In this document: in pieces, positions 27,651 through 37,078 of the stretch
How positions within the stretch are numbered: position 1 is the first letter of the stretch
Layout: every line of letters begins with the position of its first letter
Source of the DNA: Porticoccaceae bacterium
GTDB taxonomy: Bacteria; Pseudomonadota; Gammaproteobacteria; Pseudomonadales; Porticoccaceae
Direction of reading: 5' to 3'
Assembly (NCBI GenBank): GCA_024644595.1
Contig: JAHEHL010000009.1
Coordinates: 271,512 to 335,511, forward strand
Length of the DNA stretch: 64,000 bases
Program-made: the position numbers and the translations under genes
Notes under the pieces: generated by a model
The model's database searches: none
The model's input: only the letters and a program-made list of their open reading frames with translations
What the model was told of the DNA's origin: nothing

Positions 27651-28769
27651 ATGACCACCATTACAGCAGACGTTAGCGCAATTATTGAAAGTCATGCCGC
27701 AGAGACACGCAGCAATCGCGAAATTGCCAAACCAGTGATTGAGGCGTTAAAAGAGTGTGGTTTTTTCAAAATGATGTTACCGAAAAAATGGGGTGGCAGC
27801 GAAAATACACCGCAGGAATTTTTTGCCGCGCAAATGGCCATTGCCGAAGCCGATATGAGCGTCGCATGGGCTTGCGGAATTATCTCTGTGCACTCCTTTC
27901 AATTAGCCATGATGGATGAGCGCGCTCAGAGCGATGTCTATAAAGATGATGCCGATACCTTGATCAGCAGCTCTTACAATCCCGCCGGCGCCCTTGCCGA
28001 ACCCTGTGAAGGTGGCTTTATGCTCAGCGGTCGCTGGGGCTGGAGCTCAGGCTCAGGGCACTGTTCTTGGGCGCTGCTCGGCGGCTATATGCCCAGTCAC
28101 GGCTACCGTACATTTTTGGTGCCTAGAGCAGATTATGAAATCGAAGATACCTGGGATGTAATGGGTTTGCAGGGCACTGGGTCGAACGATGTTGTTATAG
28201 AAAAACCAGTCTTCGTACCCGATTACCGCACCCATAAACAGATCGATGGTTTCAACTGCGTCAACGACCAGGAAAACCCTATGTACGGACTACCCTGGGC
28301 GCAGACCTTTATTCGCGTGGTTAACACCCCGGCGATTGGCGCTCTGAAAAAAGCGCTGAAACTGTTTATTGAAACCCGCAATGGCAGTGCCACCACAGAT
28401 ATGACCAAGCTGGCTGGCGATGTGGAAATTCAAGAGCGAATTGCCAAGGTGAAATATATTATCGCTGAGCTCGAATCGATTTTGTTCCGCAACTTTGATG
28501 AGATGCAGAGCAACAATTGGAAGCCAAGTCTCGAGCAGCGAATTTTATATCGCTATCAGGCCAGTCTGGTGATTGAAAAGTGCATTGCCGGTGTCGATCT
28601 ATTGTTTGATGCTGCCGGCGGTCGCTCGGTGTTTAACAACCACCCGCTGCAGCAATTGTGGCACGATATTCATATTGCTCGCTGTCATGTTGCCAACAAT
28701 CCGACACCTTTCGCTCGCGGTTTGGGTAGCACCCAGCTCGGCGTCGATAATATGGATATGTTTATATGA
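27651..28769 (+). CDS. hsaA: flavin-dependent 3-HSA 4-hydroxylase, oxygenase component
   Basis: 372 residues with the acyl-CoA dehydrogenase fold used by two-component flavin monooxygenases (HsaA/TesA2, HpaH-like): an N-domain KPVIEALKECGFFKMMLPKKWGG, central WGWSSG and GTGSNDVV strands, and a C-terminal helical part with DAAGGRSVFNNHPLQQLWHDIHIARCHVA. It uses reduced flavin from HsaB and O2 to make the catechol cleaved by HsaC. Its stop overlaps the hsaD start (ATGA). Confidence 0.92.
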   Translation: MTTITADVSAIIESHAAETRSNREIAKPVIEALKECGFFKMMLPKKWGGSENTPQEFFAAQMAIAEADMSVAWACGIISVHSFQLAMMDERAQSDVYKDDADTLISSSYNPAGALAEPCEGGFMLSGRWGWSSGSGHCSWALLGGYMPSHGYRTFLVPRADYEIEDTWDVMGLQGTGSNDVVIEKPVFVPDYRTHKQIDGFNCVNDQENPMYGLPWAQTFIRVVNTPAIGALKKALKLFIETRNGSATTDMTKLAGDVEIQERIAKVKYIIAELESILFRNFDEMQSNNWKPSLEQRILYRYQASLVIEKCIAGVDLLFDAAGGRSVFNNHPLQQLWHDIHIARCHVANNPTPFARGLGSTQLGVDNMDMFI

Positions 28770-29614
28770 TTGTCGACAATCAAAGTTTTTTGGCCCGCGG
28801 TCAATTTGTTGATTTGGCCTGTGGGCTGCGCACTCATGTTATCGAAATACCCGGCAGCGATGCCGCCGCCAAGACCGTTGTGTTTGTTCACGGTAGCGGT
28901 CCCGGCGCCAGCGGCTGGAGTAATTTTCAAGCCAACATCCAACCCTTTGCCGACGCTGGCCATCGCGTCATAGCTTATGATCTGCCGGGCTATGGTGAGA
29001 CCGACAAACCCACAGATGCGATTTATACCCTCGACTATTTCGTTGATCATCTCCGCGACTTGCTCGATTACCTGAAGATCGACCAGGCCATTCTGGTCGG
29101 CAACTCTCTCGGTGGCGCGATCTCTCTGGGCCTGAGCTTGGCCCACCCCTCCAGAGTGGAAAAGCTTATTTTGATGGCAACTGGTGGTGTCGAAGAGCGC
29201 GAGGTGTACTTTGCCATGTCTGGCATTCAGGCGATGATGGCCTACCCCATGGGCTCACCGACATTTACCCGGGAAGTACTTGGCACGCTGCTCGAACAAC
29301 TGGTTTTTGATAAACGCCATGTCACCGAACAGTTGATCAGCCAGCGCTGGCATATTTTGCAACAGCAGAACGCACAGGTATTGGCCACAATGCAGATACC
29401 CAATCTAAAGAGCAGATTGAAAGACATTAACTGTCCAGTGCTGGCTTTTTGGGGTAGAGACGATAAGTTTTGTCCAGTCAGTGGCGCACTGACACTCCAG
29501 AGCGAGTGCCAGCAGGTCAAAGTAATTACCCTCAGCCAATGTGGTCACTGGGTGATGGTTGAACACCCCGAGATGTTTAACCGTGAGTGTCTTGAGTTTG
29601 TGGAGAACACCTAA
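28766..29614 (+). CDS. hsaD: meta-cleavage product hydrolase 4,9-DSHA hydrolase
   Basis: A 282-residue alpha/beta hydrolase with oxyanion motif HGSGPGASGW (42-51), nucleophile Ser114 in GNSLGG, an acid at Asp232/233 and base His261 (CGHWVMVEHP). It hydrolyses the C-C bond of the meta-cleavage product to give HIP and 2-hydroxyhexa-2,4-dienoate. The position of Ser114 equals that of mycobacterial HsaD. It has a four-base overlap with hsaA. Confidence 0.93.
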   Translation: MIVDNQSFLARGQFVDLACGLRTHVIEIPGSDAAAKTVVFVHGSGPGASGWSNFQANIQPFADAGHRVIAYDLPGYGETDKPTDAIYTLDYFVDHLRDLLDYLKIDQAILVGNSLGGAISLGLSLAHPSRVEKLILMATGGVEEREVYFAMSGIQAMMAYPMGSPTFTREVLGTLLEQLVFDKRHVTEQLISQRWHILQQQNAQVLATMQIPNLKSRLKDINCPVLAFWGRDDKFCPVSGALTLQSECQQVKVITLSQCGHWVMVEHPEMFNRECLEFVENT

Positions 29615-29615
29615 C

Positions 29616-30422
29616 ATGGCGCTCACTAAACTCCAGCATCAAGAGCTAGGCGAAGCACTTTATAGGGCGCTTCGCACCGGCACCACTTTAGACCCGCTGA
29701 GTGACCGCTATGGCTCTATCGACATCGAAGATAGCTACCATATTTCTCGTGCCATGTTGGCCTGCCGGATGGCCGACCATCATGAAATTGTGGTGGGTAA
29801 AAAAATTGGCGTCACCTCCCATGTCGTGCAAAAAATGCTCGGTGTATTTCAGCCAGATTTTGGCTTTTTGACCAATACCATGGCCTACGCCAGTGGTGCC
29901 GATATTCCCGTGGCAGGCAATTTAATTCAACCGCGTGCCGAAGGTGAAATTGCCTTTATTCTAAGCCAGGATTTACGCGGCACTAACATCACCGAAGATG
30001 ACGTGCTCCGCGCCACCGAATCCATCACTCCCTGCTTTGAAGTGGTTGACTCGCGCATCCATAACTGGAATATCAAAATTCAGGACACGATTGCCGACAA
30101 CGCCAGCTGTGGCGTTTATGTATTGGGCGATGACCGCATCGATCCCAATGGCTTAAATCTCGCCGAACTGGAAATTGAAGTATTTAAGAATGGTCAACCA
30201 ATCAGCCGTGGTTTGGGTTCTGCCGTTCAGGGTAATCCTTTGACCGCAGTGGCATGGCTAGCCAATACATTGGGCGCTTTTGATATTCCATTGCTGGCTG
30301 GAGAAGTGATTTTGTCCGGTTCAGTTGTACCCTTAGAACCGGTTGTTGCCGGTGACACAATGTCGCTCAACCTGACAGGCGAAGGTCTTAACAGTTCCTC
30401 GGTCAGCTGCCAATTTGTATAA
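29616..30422 (+). CDS. hsaE: 2-hydroxyhexa-2,4-dienoate hydratase
   Basis: 268 residues from the ATG at 29616, which immediately follows the hsaD stop; the longer frame overlaps hsaD and is rejected. It belongs to the fumarylacetoacetase-like hydratase family (MhpD/TesE/HsaE): GKKIGVTSHVVQKMLGV, RAEGEIAFIL, DSRI and the ending with SGSVVPLEPVVAGD. It hydrates the dienoate to 4-hydroxy-2-oxohexanoate, next in the line to HsaF and HsaG encoded just downstream. Confidence 0.92.
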   Translation: MALTKLQHQELGEALYRALRTGTTLDPLSDRYGSIDIEDSYHISRAMLACRMADHHEIVVGKKIGVTSHVVQKMLGVFQPDFGFLTNTMAYASGADIPVAGNLIQPRAEGEIAFILSQDLRGTNITEDDVLRATESITPCFEVVDSRIHNWNIKIQDTIADNASCGVYVLGDDRIDPNGLNLAELEIEVFKNGQPISRGLGSAVQGNPLTAVAWLANTLGAFDIPLLAGEVILSGSVVPLEPVVAGDTMSLNLTGEGLNSSSVSCQFV

Positions 30423-30434
30423 CGAGAAAATGCC

Positions 30435-31355
30435 ATGAGCAAAAAATTTAGAGCGGCTATTATAGGGCCGGGAAATATAGGTACAGACCTGCTAATGAAG
30501 TGCTTGCGAAGCGACATTATTGAGCCGGTTTGGATGGTTGGCATTGACGAGTCACCCGGCATTCAACGCGCCCGCGATTGGGGCCTGCAGGTAACGACTG
30601 GTGGCGTCGATGGTCTGATTGACGCGCTGGGTAACGAGGCTTCCGAAGATAAAACAGTGCATTTTGCCTTTGATGCCACCTCAGCTTACGTACATGCGGA
30701 AAACTCACGCAAACTCAATGCCCTGGGTATTGTTATGATCGATCTAACGCCGGCGGCGATTGGTCCCTACTGCATCCCTCCGGTCAATCTTGGCAGCCTG
30801 ATGGCGAATGGCCCCATCGACAATGTCAATATGGTGACCTGCGGTGGTCAAGCGACTATTCCTTTAGTCCATGCAGTGAGCCGTGTGCAATCCGTTGACT
30901 ATGCTGAAATTGTTGCCACCGTGGCCTCGCCCTCTGTGGGCATGGGCACCAGAGACAATATTGATGAATTTACTCGCACCACCTCCTCGGCGATTGTCGA
31001 CATTGGTGGCGCCAAAGAGGGCAAGGCAATCATTATTATCAACCCTGCCGAGCCACCGATTATTATGCGCGACACGATTCACTGCCTGACCAAAGACAGC
31101 CCCGATCAGGCAAAAATTACCGCCTCGATCCACAGCATGATTGCCGATGTTCAAACCTATGTGCCCGGTTACCGCATGGCCAACCCACCGGTATTTGACG
31201 GCAACCGTGTGACTGTGTCGGTCGAAGTTGAAGGCAAAGGTGATTTTCTTCCCAACTATGCCGGCAACCTCGACATCATGACTGCCGCTGGCCTACGCAC
31301 CGCAGAAATGATGGCTGCACACTGGTACAAAGCTCCTGAGGAGACCGCGCAATGA
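30435..31355 (+). CDS. hsaG: acylating acetaldehyde/propanal dehydrogenase
   Basis: 306 residues. Rossmann motif [10 protein letters not shown] (12-21), and a catalytic Cys in [12 protein letters not shown] near residue 136. It oxidises the aldehyde passed from the aldolase to the acyl-CoA, here propanal to propionyl-CoA by pathway logic. It forms a channelling complex with HsaF, whose start overlaps its stop (ATGA). BphJ/DmpF/TesF homologs have the same length and gene order. Confidence 0.94.
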   Translation: MSKKFRAAIIGPGNIGTDLLMKCLRSDIIEPVWMVGIDESPGIQRARDWGLQVTTGGVDGLIDALGNEASEDKTVHFAFDATSAYVHAENSRKLNALGIVMIDLTPAAIGPYCIPPVNLGSLMANGPIDNVNMVTCGGQATIPLVHAVSRVQSVDYAEIVATVASPSVGMGTRDNIDEFTRTTSSAIVDIGGAKEGKAIIIINPAEPPIIMRDTIHCLTKDSPDQAKITASIHSMIADVQTYVPGYRMANPPVFDGNRVTVSVEVEGKGDFLPNYAGNLDIMTAAGLRTAEMMAAHWYKAPEETAQ

Positions 31356-32377
31356 GTAATCCAACAGCCAACGTGACGCTGCACGATATGAGTCTCCGTG
31401 ACGGCATGCACCCCAAGCGCCACCAGATCTCCATTGAACAAATGGTTAGTATTGCCAAGGGGTTAGATGACGCCGGCGTGCCCCTTATTGAAGTCACCCA
31501 TGGTGACGGCTTAGGCGGCGCCTCGGTCAACTACGGATTTCCTGCACACAGTGATGAAGACTATCTCAACGCCGTTGTCGGTACCGTCAAGCAGGCAAAG
31601 ATTTCAGCGTTACTGATTCCCGGGATCGGCACCGTAGACCACCTGAAAATGGCCGCGGACTGCGGTGTCAGCACTATTCGCGTAGCTACTCACTGCACAG
31701 AGGCTAATGTCTCACGGCAGCATATCGCCGAATCGCGAAAAATGGGCCTAGATACCGTTGGCTTTTTAATGATGGCGCATATGATCGAACCAGAACTGTT
31801 ACTCGAGCAAGCACTGCTGATGGAATCCTATGGTGCCAACTGCATTTATTGCACCGATTCAGCGGGCTATATGCTGCCACCGGATGTCACTGCGCGTATT
31901 GGACTATTGCGTAAAGAGCTGTCACCAAACACAGAAATCGGCTTTCACGGCCACCACAATATGGCTATGGGTGTCGGCAATTCTCTCGCCGCCATTGAGG
32001 CCGGTGCCAGCCGCATCGACGGCTCAGCTGCCGGTCTCGGAGCTGGTGCGGGCAACACGCCCTTAGAAGTAATGGCTGCGGTATTAGATCGCATGAACAT
32101 CCCTACCGGGATAGATATTTTCAAGCTGATGGATGTTGCCGAAGAATTGGTTACCCCAATGATGGATGACCCAGTCCGCTTGAGTCGCGATGCCCTGGTG
32201 CTCGGCTATGCCGGCTGTTACTCGTCATTCCTGCTGTTTGCCGAACGCGCCTCGGTCAAATACGGCGTGCCTGCCCACAAGATTTTATTGGAGATGGCCA
32301 ATCGTAAAACCGTTGGTGGACAAGAAGACTTAATCGATGATGTCGCGCTTGAGTTAGCTCGCCAGCAAAAGGGCTGA
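31352..32377 (+). CDS. hsaF: 4-hydroxy-2-oxoacid aldolase (4-hydroxy-2-oxohexanoate aldolase)
   Basis: 341 residues, HMG-like aldolase of the BphI/DmpG/TesG family. The catalytic and metal region [13 protein letters not shown] (about 10-22) and the metal ligands in [14 protein letters not shown] are intact, with a C-terminal communication domain. It splits 4-hydroxy-2-oxohexanoate into pyruvate and propanal. It is the last catabolic gene of the fadD3-hsa operon, followed after about 80 bases by a LuxR regulator. Confidence 0.94.
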   Translation: MSNPTANVTLHDMSLRDGMHPKRHQISIEQMVSIAKGLDDAGVPLIEVTHGDGLGGASVNYGFPAHSDEDYLNAVVGTVKQAKISALLIPGIGTVDHLKMAADCGVSTIRVATHCTEANVSRQHIAESRKMGLDTVGFLMMAHMIEPELLLEQALLMESYGANCIYCTDSAGYMLPPDVTARIGLLRKELSPNTEIGFHGHHNMAMGVGNSLAAIEAGASRIDGSAAGLGAGAGNTPLEVMAAVLDRMNIPTGIDIFKLMDVAEELVTPMMDDPVRLSRDALVLGYAGCYSSFLLFAERASVKYGVPAHKILLEMANRKTVGGQEDLIDDVALELARQQKG

Positions 32378-32457
32378 GAGGGTTGGGGTTTTAAGAACAT
32401 TGATTGAATAACTGTTTCGGTGTTTACTCTGCGTCTCAATAGGTTCTAAGTGCGATT

Positions 32458-33600
32458 ATGAAACAGCCGACTCTTCAAGACTTCTCCGCACTGTTGGCCA
32501 GTCTCTATGATGGCCATATCGAGGAAGACCCCTACAGCACGTTTCTCACGGGCTTGCGCAGCATAATTGATGCCAGTTTTGCCTCAATCACTATGCGTGA
32601 ACCCGCCAGTGATGACGGCGGACTGCTGTTCGTATCCTGTGAAAAATTACAAAAAACCTTTATTAACGATCACGAAAACCCCTATACAGATCGCTACTAT
32701 ACCTCCAATTTGATGACCAATTTACCGTGGGGGCAGGTCATTTCACTGGATGAGTGCCACCCCTATTCCAAACTGGAAGATACTGACCTCTACAACTTTT
32801 GTATGAAACCGCTGGATATCTATCATATGCTCGGCGTTGATCTGCGGAGTGCTAATGGTCAGCGCTTTAGTGTGCGCTTTTGCCGTCCCAAATCAGCGGC
32901 AAATTTTGAACCGAGCTGCCGTGATTTTCTCTCCATGCTGTCGACTCATATCCAACGTGCCATTGCCAATGGCATGCAGCTAATCCAGCTCGACAATGAG
33001 CGCAAGGTTTACAGTAAGACACTCTCGCGACAGGCAATTGGGGTGATTACATTAGATGAAAAGGGCAATGTCATTACGCGCAATGCCATTGCCGATGAAA
33101 TTTTGCATGAAAAAGACGGCCTTCATATTATTAACCAGCACATCCATTTGGAGAGCCCGGCTAGCAGAGCCAAACTCAATGGCTATATCAATGAAGTGAT
33201 TGAGGCCCAGCGCAACCACCAGCCGCCACCCGTCAACGCGCTCTCGGTCGATCGGCCATCAGGCAAACCCGATCTGGAAATCTTAATTAAACCGATGATG
33301 ATTGATAAAACTGTCGAGCCGAGCAACACGCCGCATATGATGGTCTTTATCAACGCCCCAGACAAAACCTCCGATATTGATATTCGTATCTTGATCTCAC
33401 TCTACAAGCTCACACGCGCAGAGGCGATGCTGGCGAAATATTTGGCAGACGGCGCCAACCTCGACCAGAGCGCAGCGCAATTAGGTATTGCACGCAACAC
33501 CGCGCGCGCACAACTGCGTTCGATCTTTGCTAAAACAGGGGTCAGCCAACAGTCGATGTTAGTGAGTTTGATTTTGAAAAGTTTGGTGACTTTTTCTTAG
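32458..33600 (+). CDS. LuxR-family regulator, TeiR-like
   Basis: 380 residues. The N-terminal two thirds is a sensor-type region without a receiver phosphorylation site. The C-terminus carries a LuxR-type helix-turn-helix (ISLYKLTRAEAMLAKYLADG, then AAQLGIARNTARAQLRSIFAKTG). This layout and length resemble TeiR, the testosterone-responsive activator of Comamonas. It lies at the end of the hsa operon, suggesting feedback control of the cluster. A similar protein is encoded at 45411-46550. The steroid-sensing role is inferred. Confidence 0.85.
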   Translation: MKQPTLQDFSALLASLYDGHIEEDPYSTFLTGLRSIIDASFASITMREPASDDGGLLFVSCEKLQKTFINDHENPYTDRYYTSNLMTNLPWGQVISLDECHPYSKLEDTDLYNFCMKPLDIYHMLGVDLRSANGQRFSVRFCRPKSAANFEPSCRDFLSMLSTHIQRAIANGMQLIQLDNERKVYSKTLSRQAIGVITLDEKGNVITRNAIADEILHEKDGLHIINQHIHLESPASRAKLNGYINEVIEAQRNHQPPPVNALSVDRPSGKPDLEILIKPMMIDKTVEPSNTPHMMVFINAPDKTSDIDIRILISLYKLTRAEAMLAKYLADGANLDQSAAQLGIARNTARAQLRSIFAKTGVSQQSMLVSLILKSLVTFS

Positions 33601-33642
33601 TGCGGTGAAAACCCGCGCTGGCAGTAATTCAATCAACTGTGT

Positions 33643-34065
33643 TTACACCGCGCGCATATTTTCGCGACTCCAAAATGCACGCATCGAGACAATCTGCTCA
33701 GCCTCAATCACAAAAACATCAATAATATCCATAGCAAAGGATTGACCTTGAATGTTCATATGCAGATTAAAAGCAAAGGCCACTTCATTACCGGCAACAC
33801 GAATAGGCCCGCTGAGTTCAGCGGCCTCAATATTCCCCAAACCTTTGCTGTAAAACTCGACAATGGGCTCACGCCCAACTAACGGCGTCGACCCCACGGG
33901 GTCTTCTAGGCGCGCTTGAGAATGATAGAGGGCACCAATACCGTTGGCGTCAGCGGCCACCAACAGACGCATATAATCGTCAACCAGGCGTTGTGCCAAG
34001 GCACTATCGAGCCCAGCTTTTTGCTCCTCGACGTGCTGTGAATCCAGTTCAGTACTCACATTCAT
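33643..34065 (-). CDS. ksi: delta5-3-ketosteroid isomerase
   Basis: 140 residues that align closely with Comamonas and Pseudomonas KSI. The catalytic triad is fully conserved at a constant 17-residue offset: Tyr31 (Tyr14), Asp55 in LEDPVGS (Asp38) and Asp116 in IDVF (Asp99). The C-terminal VSMRAFWSREN is also family-typical. It moves the delta5 double bond to delta4 in 3-ketosteroids, the first nuclear isomerisation after 3-beta-OH oxidation. It starts 8 bases after the kshA stop, so the two form an operon. Confidence 0.95.
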   Translation of the reverse strand: MNVSTELDSQHVEEQKAGLDSALAQRLVDDYMRLLVAADANGIGALYHSQARLEDPVGSTPLVGREPIVEFYSKGLGNIEAAELSGPIRVAGNEVAFAFNLHMNIQGQSFAMDIIDVFVIEAEQIVSMRAFWSRENMRAV

Positions 34066-34073
34066 GCCCTCCG

Positions 34074-35165
34074 CTAAAACGGTAGCCCATCATCGATAGC
34101 ATGATTGGCCTCCTCTGGACTGGCAACACCTGTCACCAGATGACTGCCATTGACTTCGGCTTGGATCGCGGCGACATTCTCGCGCGCAGCGTAGAACTGA
34201 GAATACCATTTGCGACCGATACGGAAAGGCCCGTCAGTTTTTAACTGCATAATGGTCAATGCGGGCTTTTTGTGTCGCCAAATTTGAAAGTCAGTGGCAA
34301 AGGCGCCGAGCGCACCGGCCTGACTTTGCCGTGCCATCTCGCGATCCTCTTCGGTAATCTCAGTCGACGACGCCTTGACTAAACAGCCATGCCAGCACTT
34401 GCTGACACCGTCATCCACTGGCGTGTTAGCAATAAATTCATACTGCAAGGCATCGCCAAACACCTGTTTGGAAAGCAGAATACCAGGGCCAGTGTACCAA
34501 GTGCTGGTATACAGCATCACGCCACCGTAAAGCTGCATGGGGCCGCCCTGCCGCTGAATGTAAAGATGATCTTTGGCTTGGTTCTCAAAATATTCTGCCG
34601 GTGCACCATGGGTTGGCCCCAAATGGCGAATATCGCTCATATTGTCGAGAATTTCCTGCGGGTGAACATCCAACTCACCCAAGTGATCGAGCTTCCAGTG
34701 AATCCACTGTGGGTCATTCCACTCAGGCAGGCTGGGCACAGCGTAATCTGGCTCAGCGCCGTCCTCATCAAACCAGGCCATAATGCAGCCCATATTATCA
34801 ACCACAGGGTAAGAGCGAATCGATGCTGATTTTGGGCAAGGACCTTCGAAGTAGGGAATATCATCAACATCACCGGCAGCGTTATAGCGCCAGCCATGAT
34901 ACGGACAACGAATGGAATCACCTTCGATCTGATGGCCATTGACTACGATCATTGCCGAGTCACTGGCGGTAAGATGAGTGCCCATATGTTTGCAATAGGC
35001 ATCCAGCATCACCGGGCGACCGCTCTCACCGCGATAAAGTGCCAAGTCACGACCCCAGAAACGCACTGCCATCGGACCCTTGTCTAACTCACAGCTCTCG
35101 GCCACAACAAACCATCCCCGAGGGAAAGTGTGCGGTCCCAACTTGTATTCAACTGACGATGCCAT
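34074..35165 (-). CDS. kshA: 3-ketosteroid 9-alpha-hydroxylase, Rieske oxygenase component
   Basis: 363 residues. Rieske ligands Cys58, His60, Cys87 and His90 (YCKHMG, CPYHGW). The mononuclear iron site shows Asp178, His181 and His186 in NMSDIRHLGPTHG. KshA hydroxylates C9 of 4-androstene-dione-type substrates; with KstD this breaks ring B. A flavin/2Fe-2S reductase (KshB) is required, but none is encoded in this window. The divergent neighbour is a rubredoxin-reductase fusion. The gap carries a perfect copy of the cluster palindrome. Confidence 0.92.
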   Translation of the reverse strand: MASSVEYKLGPHTFPRGWFVVAESCELDKGPMAVRFWGRDLALYRGESGRPVMLDAYCKHMGTHLTASDSAMIVVNGHQIEGDSIRCPYHGWRYNAAGDVDDIPYFEGPCPKSASIRSYPVVDNMGCIMAWFDEDGAEPDYAVPSLPEWNDPQWIHWKLDHLGELDVHPQEILDNMSDIRHLGPTHGAPAEYFENQAKDHLYIQRQGGPMQLYGGVMLYTSTWYTGPGILLSKQVFGDALQYEFIANTPVDDGVSKCWHGCLVKASSTEITEEDREMARQSQAGALGAFATDFQIWRHKKPALTIMQLKTDGPFRIGRKWYSQFYAARENVAAIQAEVNGSHLVTGVASPEEANHAIDDGLPF

Positions 35166-35222
35166 GCGCGCTTACTCCGACATTAATTTGCTTCTAGTAT
35201 ATTAGGCAGCTTCACTGGGTAA

Positions 35223-35238
35223 TCGTCCATATGGACGA
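35223..35238. promoter_or_regulatory. perfect cluster palindrome, putative operator
   Basis: TCGTCCATATGGACGA is a perfect 16-base palindrome in the kshA/rubredoxin divergent promoter, the best copy of a motif that recurs in the other divergent promoters of the steroid region. Its symmetry fits a dimeric regulator such as TetR. It is 58 bases from the kshA start and 150 from the start of the fusion gene. Confidence 0.75.
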
Positions 35239-35387
35239 CAGCTTGATAATATTTTGTTGTTGCCAAAAGCCCGTCGATTAACTCATATTTTTGCCGGGAC
35301 GATTTACAGCTTACTCTATCTGGGTGATGCGGCACGTCGCCACCAACGGCATAATAAAGTCCTAACCCTGTCGAGGAACAGCGAACA

Positions 35388-37058
35388 ATGACCAGCTATC
35401 AAATTTGGGAATGCCTAATCTGCGGCTTTATCTATGATGAGTCAATCGGTATGCCCGAGGATAATATTGCACCGGGCACCCGCTGGGCCGATATTCCTGA
35501 CGACTGGCTGTGTCCCGACTGCGGCGTGGGCAAGCAGGACTTCGAGATGGCCGAAGTAAAATCCGCGCCCGCGGCCACAGCCGCCGCAGGTTCGCCTGCC
35601 ACAACAGTGGTCGCAGCTGAGAGTGCAGATGATGCGGTGGCACCAGCAGAGCAAACGGCATTAGCCGCAGCGGTGATGGCCGATTACAGCGTCTGGGAAT
35701 GCCTGGTTTGTGGATGGCAATACGATGAGTCACTGGGTCTGCCGGAGGACAATATTGCTCCCGGCACACGCTGGGACGATATTCCCGATGACTGGCTGTG
35801 TCCCGATTGCGGCGTGGGCAAGCAGGACTTCGAGATGGTTGAGATCAAAAAAGCCAGCGCTGCCAACACTGTGGCACAACCCATATCCCCTGAGATAACC
35901 GACAGCGAAGAACAGTCCCTGGTGATTATTGGCGCTGGACTCGCCGCCTACAATTTGGTGAAAGCTTATAGGCAGCACAACCCTTCACGCCCTATTACGC
36001 TGATCTGCGCCGACGACGGTAGCTTCTATTCGAAACCACAAATTTCCACCGGCTTTAGCAAAAATCGCTCCGCCGAAGCCATGGTCACCGCCGACGCCGT
36101 AACCATGGCCCGGGATTACAATTTACAGCTTCTCAACAACAGTCGCGTCGAAGCCATCGACCGCGACGCCAAACTGGTGCAGTTGGCAGATCGAGCCATT
36201 GCCTACGGTGAATTGGTTTTGGCTCTCGGCGCCCAGTGCATACAGGCGCCTCTGGAAGGTAGCGGCCTCGATCTGGTTTATACCGTCAATGACCTCGATG
36301 ATTACGGCAAATTTCGTGCCGCAGTGGCCGGAAAAAAGCGGGTTCTGGTGATAGGTGCTGGATTAATTGGTTCTGAATATAGCAATGACTTGCTGCAGGC
36401 CGGCTTGCAGATTGAAGCGGTGGATCCAATGCCCGGTGTGCTCGGAACTCTGCTGCCTGAAGAGGCCGCCAAAGGCGTTCAAACCGCCCTGGAGAACGCC
36501 GGTGCCCGCTTCCACTTTGGCACCACGGTGCAGCGAATAGATCGTCAGGACAGCGGCGTGGTTGCCCAGTTAAACAATGGCCAAACAGTACAGGCGGATA
36601 TTGTGTTGTCGGCGATTGGTGTTCGCGCCAACACCGAACTTGCGGCCGCCGCCGGGCTTGAGATCAATCGCGGCATTTGCACCGACAGTTACTGCCGTAC
36701 CAGTGATCCCGATATCTATGCCTTGGGTGATTGCGCCGAAGTTGACGGCCAGCTGCTCTACTATGTGGCGCCACTGATGAACTGTGCCCGTCAATTGGCA
36801 AAAACCCTGAATGGTAAGCCCTCCGCCGTGCACTACAACATTATGCCGGTGGCGATTAAGACCACCCTGTATCCAGTCATGGTTGTGCCGGCACCCCGCG
36901 ACTGCCCGGGTGAATGGCACGTCGAGGTCAATTCAGCGTCAGGCTATGCCGGATACTTTGTGGCTGAGGGCGGTGAAGACAGCGGTTCTGTAAAGGGGTT
37001 TGCGATCACCGGTGATCAAATTAATCTGCGCGAATCGATGCTGGCGAAGATGTCTTAA
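35388..37058 (+). CDS. double rubredoxin / rubredoxin reductase fusion
   Basis: A 556-residue fusion. Two rubredoxin domains are at residues 4-54 (Cys9, 12, 42, 45) and 100-150 (Cys105, 108, 138, 141), 43 of 51 residues identical, joined by an Ala-rich linker. From residue 169 there is a FAD/NAD(P)H reductase of the rubredoxin reductase type ([36 protein letters not shown]). It would move electrons from NAD(P)H via FAD to the rubredoxin iron sites. Classical AlkG/AlkT systems have separate genes. It is divergent from kshA and shares its palindrome. Supplying KshA or another oxygenase is an inference. Confidence 0.9.
   Translation: MTSYQIWECLICGFIYDESIGMPEDNIAPGTRWADIPDDWLCPDCGVGKQDFEMAEVKSAPAATAAAGSPATTVVAAESADDAVAPAEQTALAAAVMADYSVWECLVCGWQYDESLGLPEDNIAPGTRWDDIPDDWLCPDCGVGKQDFEMVEIKKASAANTVAQPISPEITDSEEQSLVIIGAGLAAYNLVKAYRQHNPSRPITLICADDGSFYSKPQISTGFSKNRSAEAMVTADAVTMARDYNLQLLNNSRVEAIDRDAKLVQLADRAIAYGELVLALGAQCIQAPLEGSGLDLVYTVNDLDDYGKFRAAVAGKKRVLVIGAGLIGSEYSNDLLQAGLQIEAVDPMPGVLGTLLPEEAAKGVQTALENAGARFHFGTTVQRIDRQDSGVVAQLNNGQTVQADIVLSAIGVRANTELAAAAGLEINRGICTDSYCRTSDPDIYALGDCAEVDGQLLYYVAPLMNCARQLAKTLNGKPSAVHYNIMPVAIKTTLYPVMVVPAPRDCPGEWHVEVNSASGYAGYFVAEGGEDSGSVKGFAITGDQINLRESMLAKMS
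35397..35837 (+). repeat. tandem duplicated rubredoxin module
   Basis: The two rubredoxin coding modules repeat at a 288-base offset, including a 31-base identical stretch (35520-35550 and 35808-35838). Such DNA-level identity points to a recent duplication or ongoing gene conversion. Confidence 0.85.
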
Positions 37059-37078
37059 AAAACGGCTTTTAAAAGACA

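Noticed and set aside
37065-37075. CTTTTAAAAG palindrome between the rubredoxin fusion and echA20 as terminator
   Set aside because: The stem is only A/T pairs with no loop and no following T-run, too weak to call.
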